Assembly (NCBI GenBank): GCA_028275075.1
Contig: JAQCNK010000266.1
Location: 1-6,417, forward strand
Direction: 5' to 3'
DNA length: 6,417 nt
Source: Haloarcula sp.
Lineage (GTDB): Archaea; Halobacteriota; Halobacteria; Halobacteriales; Haloarculaceae
The translations under genes were made by a program, and so were the position numbers. Below, piece by piece: positions 5,961-6,417 of this stretch. The stretch's first letter is position 1. Each line of letters begins with the position of its first letter. The notes under the pieces are model-generated. The model saw only the letters and a list, made by a program, of their open reading frames with translations, was not told the DNA's origin and ran no database searches.

Positions 5961-5983
5961 CTCCGCGGAGTTGTGACAACTCC
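5961..5983. promoter_or_regulatory. Nested palindromes upstream of nikR, candidate operator
   Basis: GGAGTTGTGACAACTCC (5967-5983) is a perfect inverted repeat with 8-base arms and a single central base. It overlaps a second perfect palindrome, CTCCGCGGAG (5961-5970). It lies about 57-73 bases before the nikR start and upstream of the TATA-like box. That suits a dimeric regulator, possibly NikR itself, but I know no archaeal NikR consensus to compare it with. Confidence 0.5.
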
Positions 5984-6008
5984 CACCCACCGTGTTCGGT
6001 CCAATAAT

Positions 6009-6018
6009 GCTTAATAGG
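6009..6018 (+). promoter_or_regulatory. TATA-like box of nikR
   Basis: GCTTAATAGG lies in a locally AT-rich stretch, centred about 26 bases before the ATG at 6040. It fits a leaderless transcript starting at or next to the start codon. Confidence 0.55.
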
Positions 6019-6039
6019 ATTTGTGCTCTCAATTAATAC

Positions 6040-6417
6040 ATGACTGTCGTCAGCGTCTCAATGCCCGAATCGCTCCTCAAACGTATCGATAATTTTGCCG
6101 ACGAACACGGCTACACCGGCCGGAGCGAGATTATCCGCGAAGCTAGCCGGAATCTCTTGGGGGAGTTCGAAGATAAGCGTCTAGAAGGCCGCGAACTGAT
6201 GGGTATCGTCACCGTGCTCTTCGACTACGACACAACCGCTGTCGAGGAGAAGATGATGCACCTACGCCACGAACACGAGGGGCTGGTCGCCTCGAACTTC
6301 CACAGCCACGTTGGCGAACACCGCTGTATGGAGCTGTTCGTCTTGGAAGGCTCACTCGAAGAGATTTCGACGTTTGTTGGCAAGATTCGCGCGACGAAGG
6401 ACACGCTGAACATCGAT
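6040..6417 (+). CDS. nikR: Nickel-responsive regulator NikR, 3' end cut by the window
   Basis: There are 126 codons from ATG 6040 to the window edge with no stop; the family is about 130-145 aa, so little is missing. Residues 2-45 form a ribbon-helix-helix DNA-binding domain ('[33 protein letters not shown]'). Residues from about 52 form the ACT-like nickel-binding and tetramerisation domain. All four high-affinity nickel ligands of E. coli NikR (H76, H87, H89, C95) align with H77, H88, H90 and C96 here, in '[29 protein letters not shown]'. NikR binds DNA with nickel and controls nickel uptake. Nickel-transport genes may follow beyond the window, which cannot be seen. It is likely leaderless, with a candidate palindromic operator upstream, so autoregulation is possible. 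Confidence 0.93.
   Translation, partial: MTVVSVSMPESLLKRIDNFADEHGYTGRSEIIREASRNLLGEFEDKRLEGRELMGIVTVLFDYDTTAVEEKMMHLRHEHEGLVASNFHSHVGEHRCMELFVLEGSLEEISTFVGKIRATKDTLNID

Overview
The window looks like the chromosome of a halophilic archaeon (Halobacteria). The DNA is GC-rich. The proteins are acidic, a secreted protein has a Tat-type lipoprotein signal, several genes appear to be leaderless with an AT-rich box about 26-31 bases before the start codon, and a NikR of archaeal type is present. I cannot name the genus.

Left part (1-2825, minus strand, read right to left): a tightly packed operon encodes a Tat-exported lipoprotein of unknown function (2050-2739), a seven-TM membrane-anchored spermidine-synthase-like protein (453-2048, GTG start one base after the previous stop), and a DUF2617 protein (1-472, overlapping by 20 bases and cut by the window edge). 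A polytopic spermidine synthase next to DUF2617 is an association also known from actinobacteria. The synthase keeps the SAM-type fold but has lost several residues usual for aminopropyl transfer. Immediately upstream on the same strand is a zinc-ribbon, four-TM membrane protein (2823-3443).

Middle (3444-5896, plus strand): a divergent intergenic region leads into a MutS-family ATPase with an N-terminal helix-hairpin-helix region (3689-5443). A small two-TM protein with an acidic tail follows (5585-5896).

Right edge (6040-6417): the first 126 codons of nikR, with all four nickel ligands visible. A 17-bp palindrome lies upstream of its TATA-like box.

The least expected signal is non-coding. 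Two 82-bp near-palindromes of identical length (3546-3627 and 5474-5555) flank the mutS-like gene. They share their terminal 16 bp but differ inside, and several differences are compensatory, so pairing is kept. The terminal 16-18 bp unit (consensus GTACAACCGACCGTATCA) occurs six times, always outside or at the very end of genes. Two copies sit 28 and 29 bases before start codons, where a TATA box is expected. This could be an unrecognised regulatory motif, a structured RNA, or a small palindromic repeat family. The sequence alone does not decide between these.
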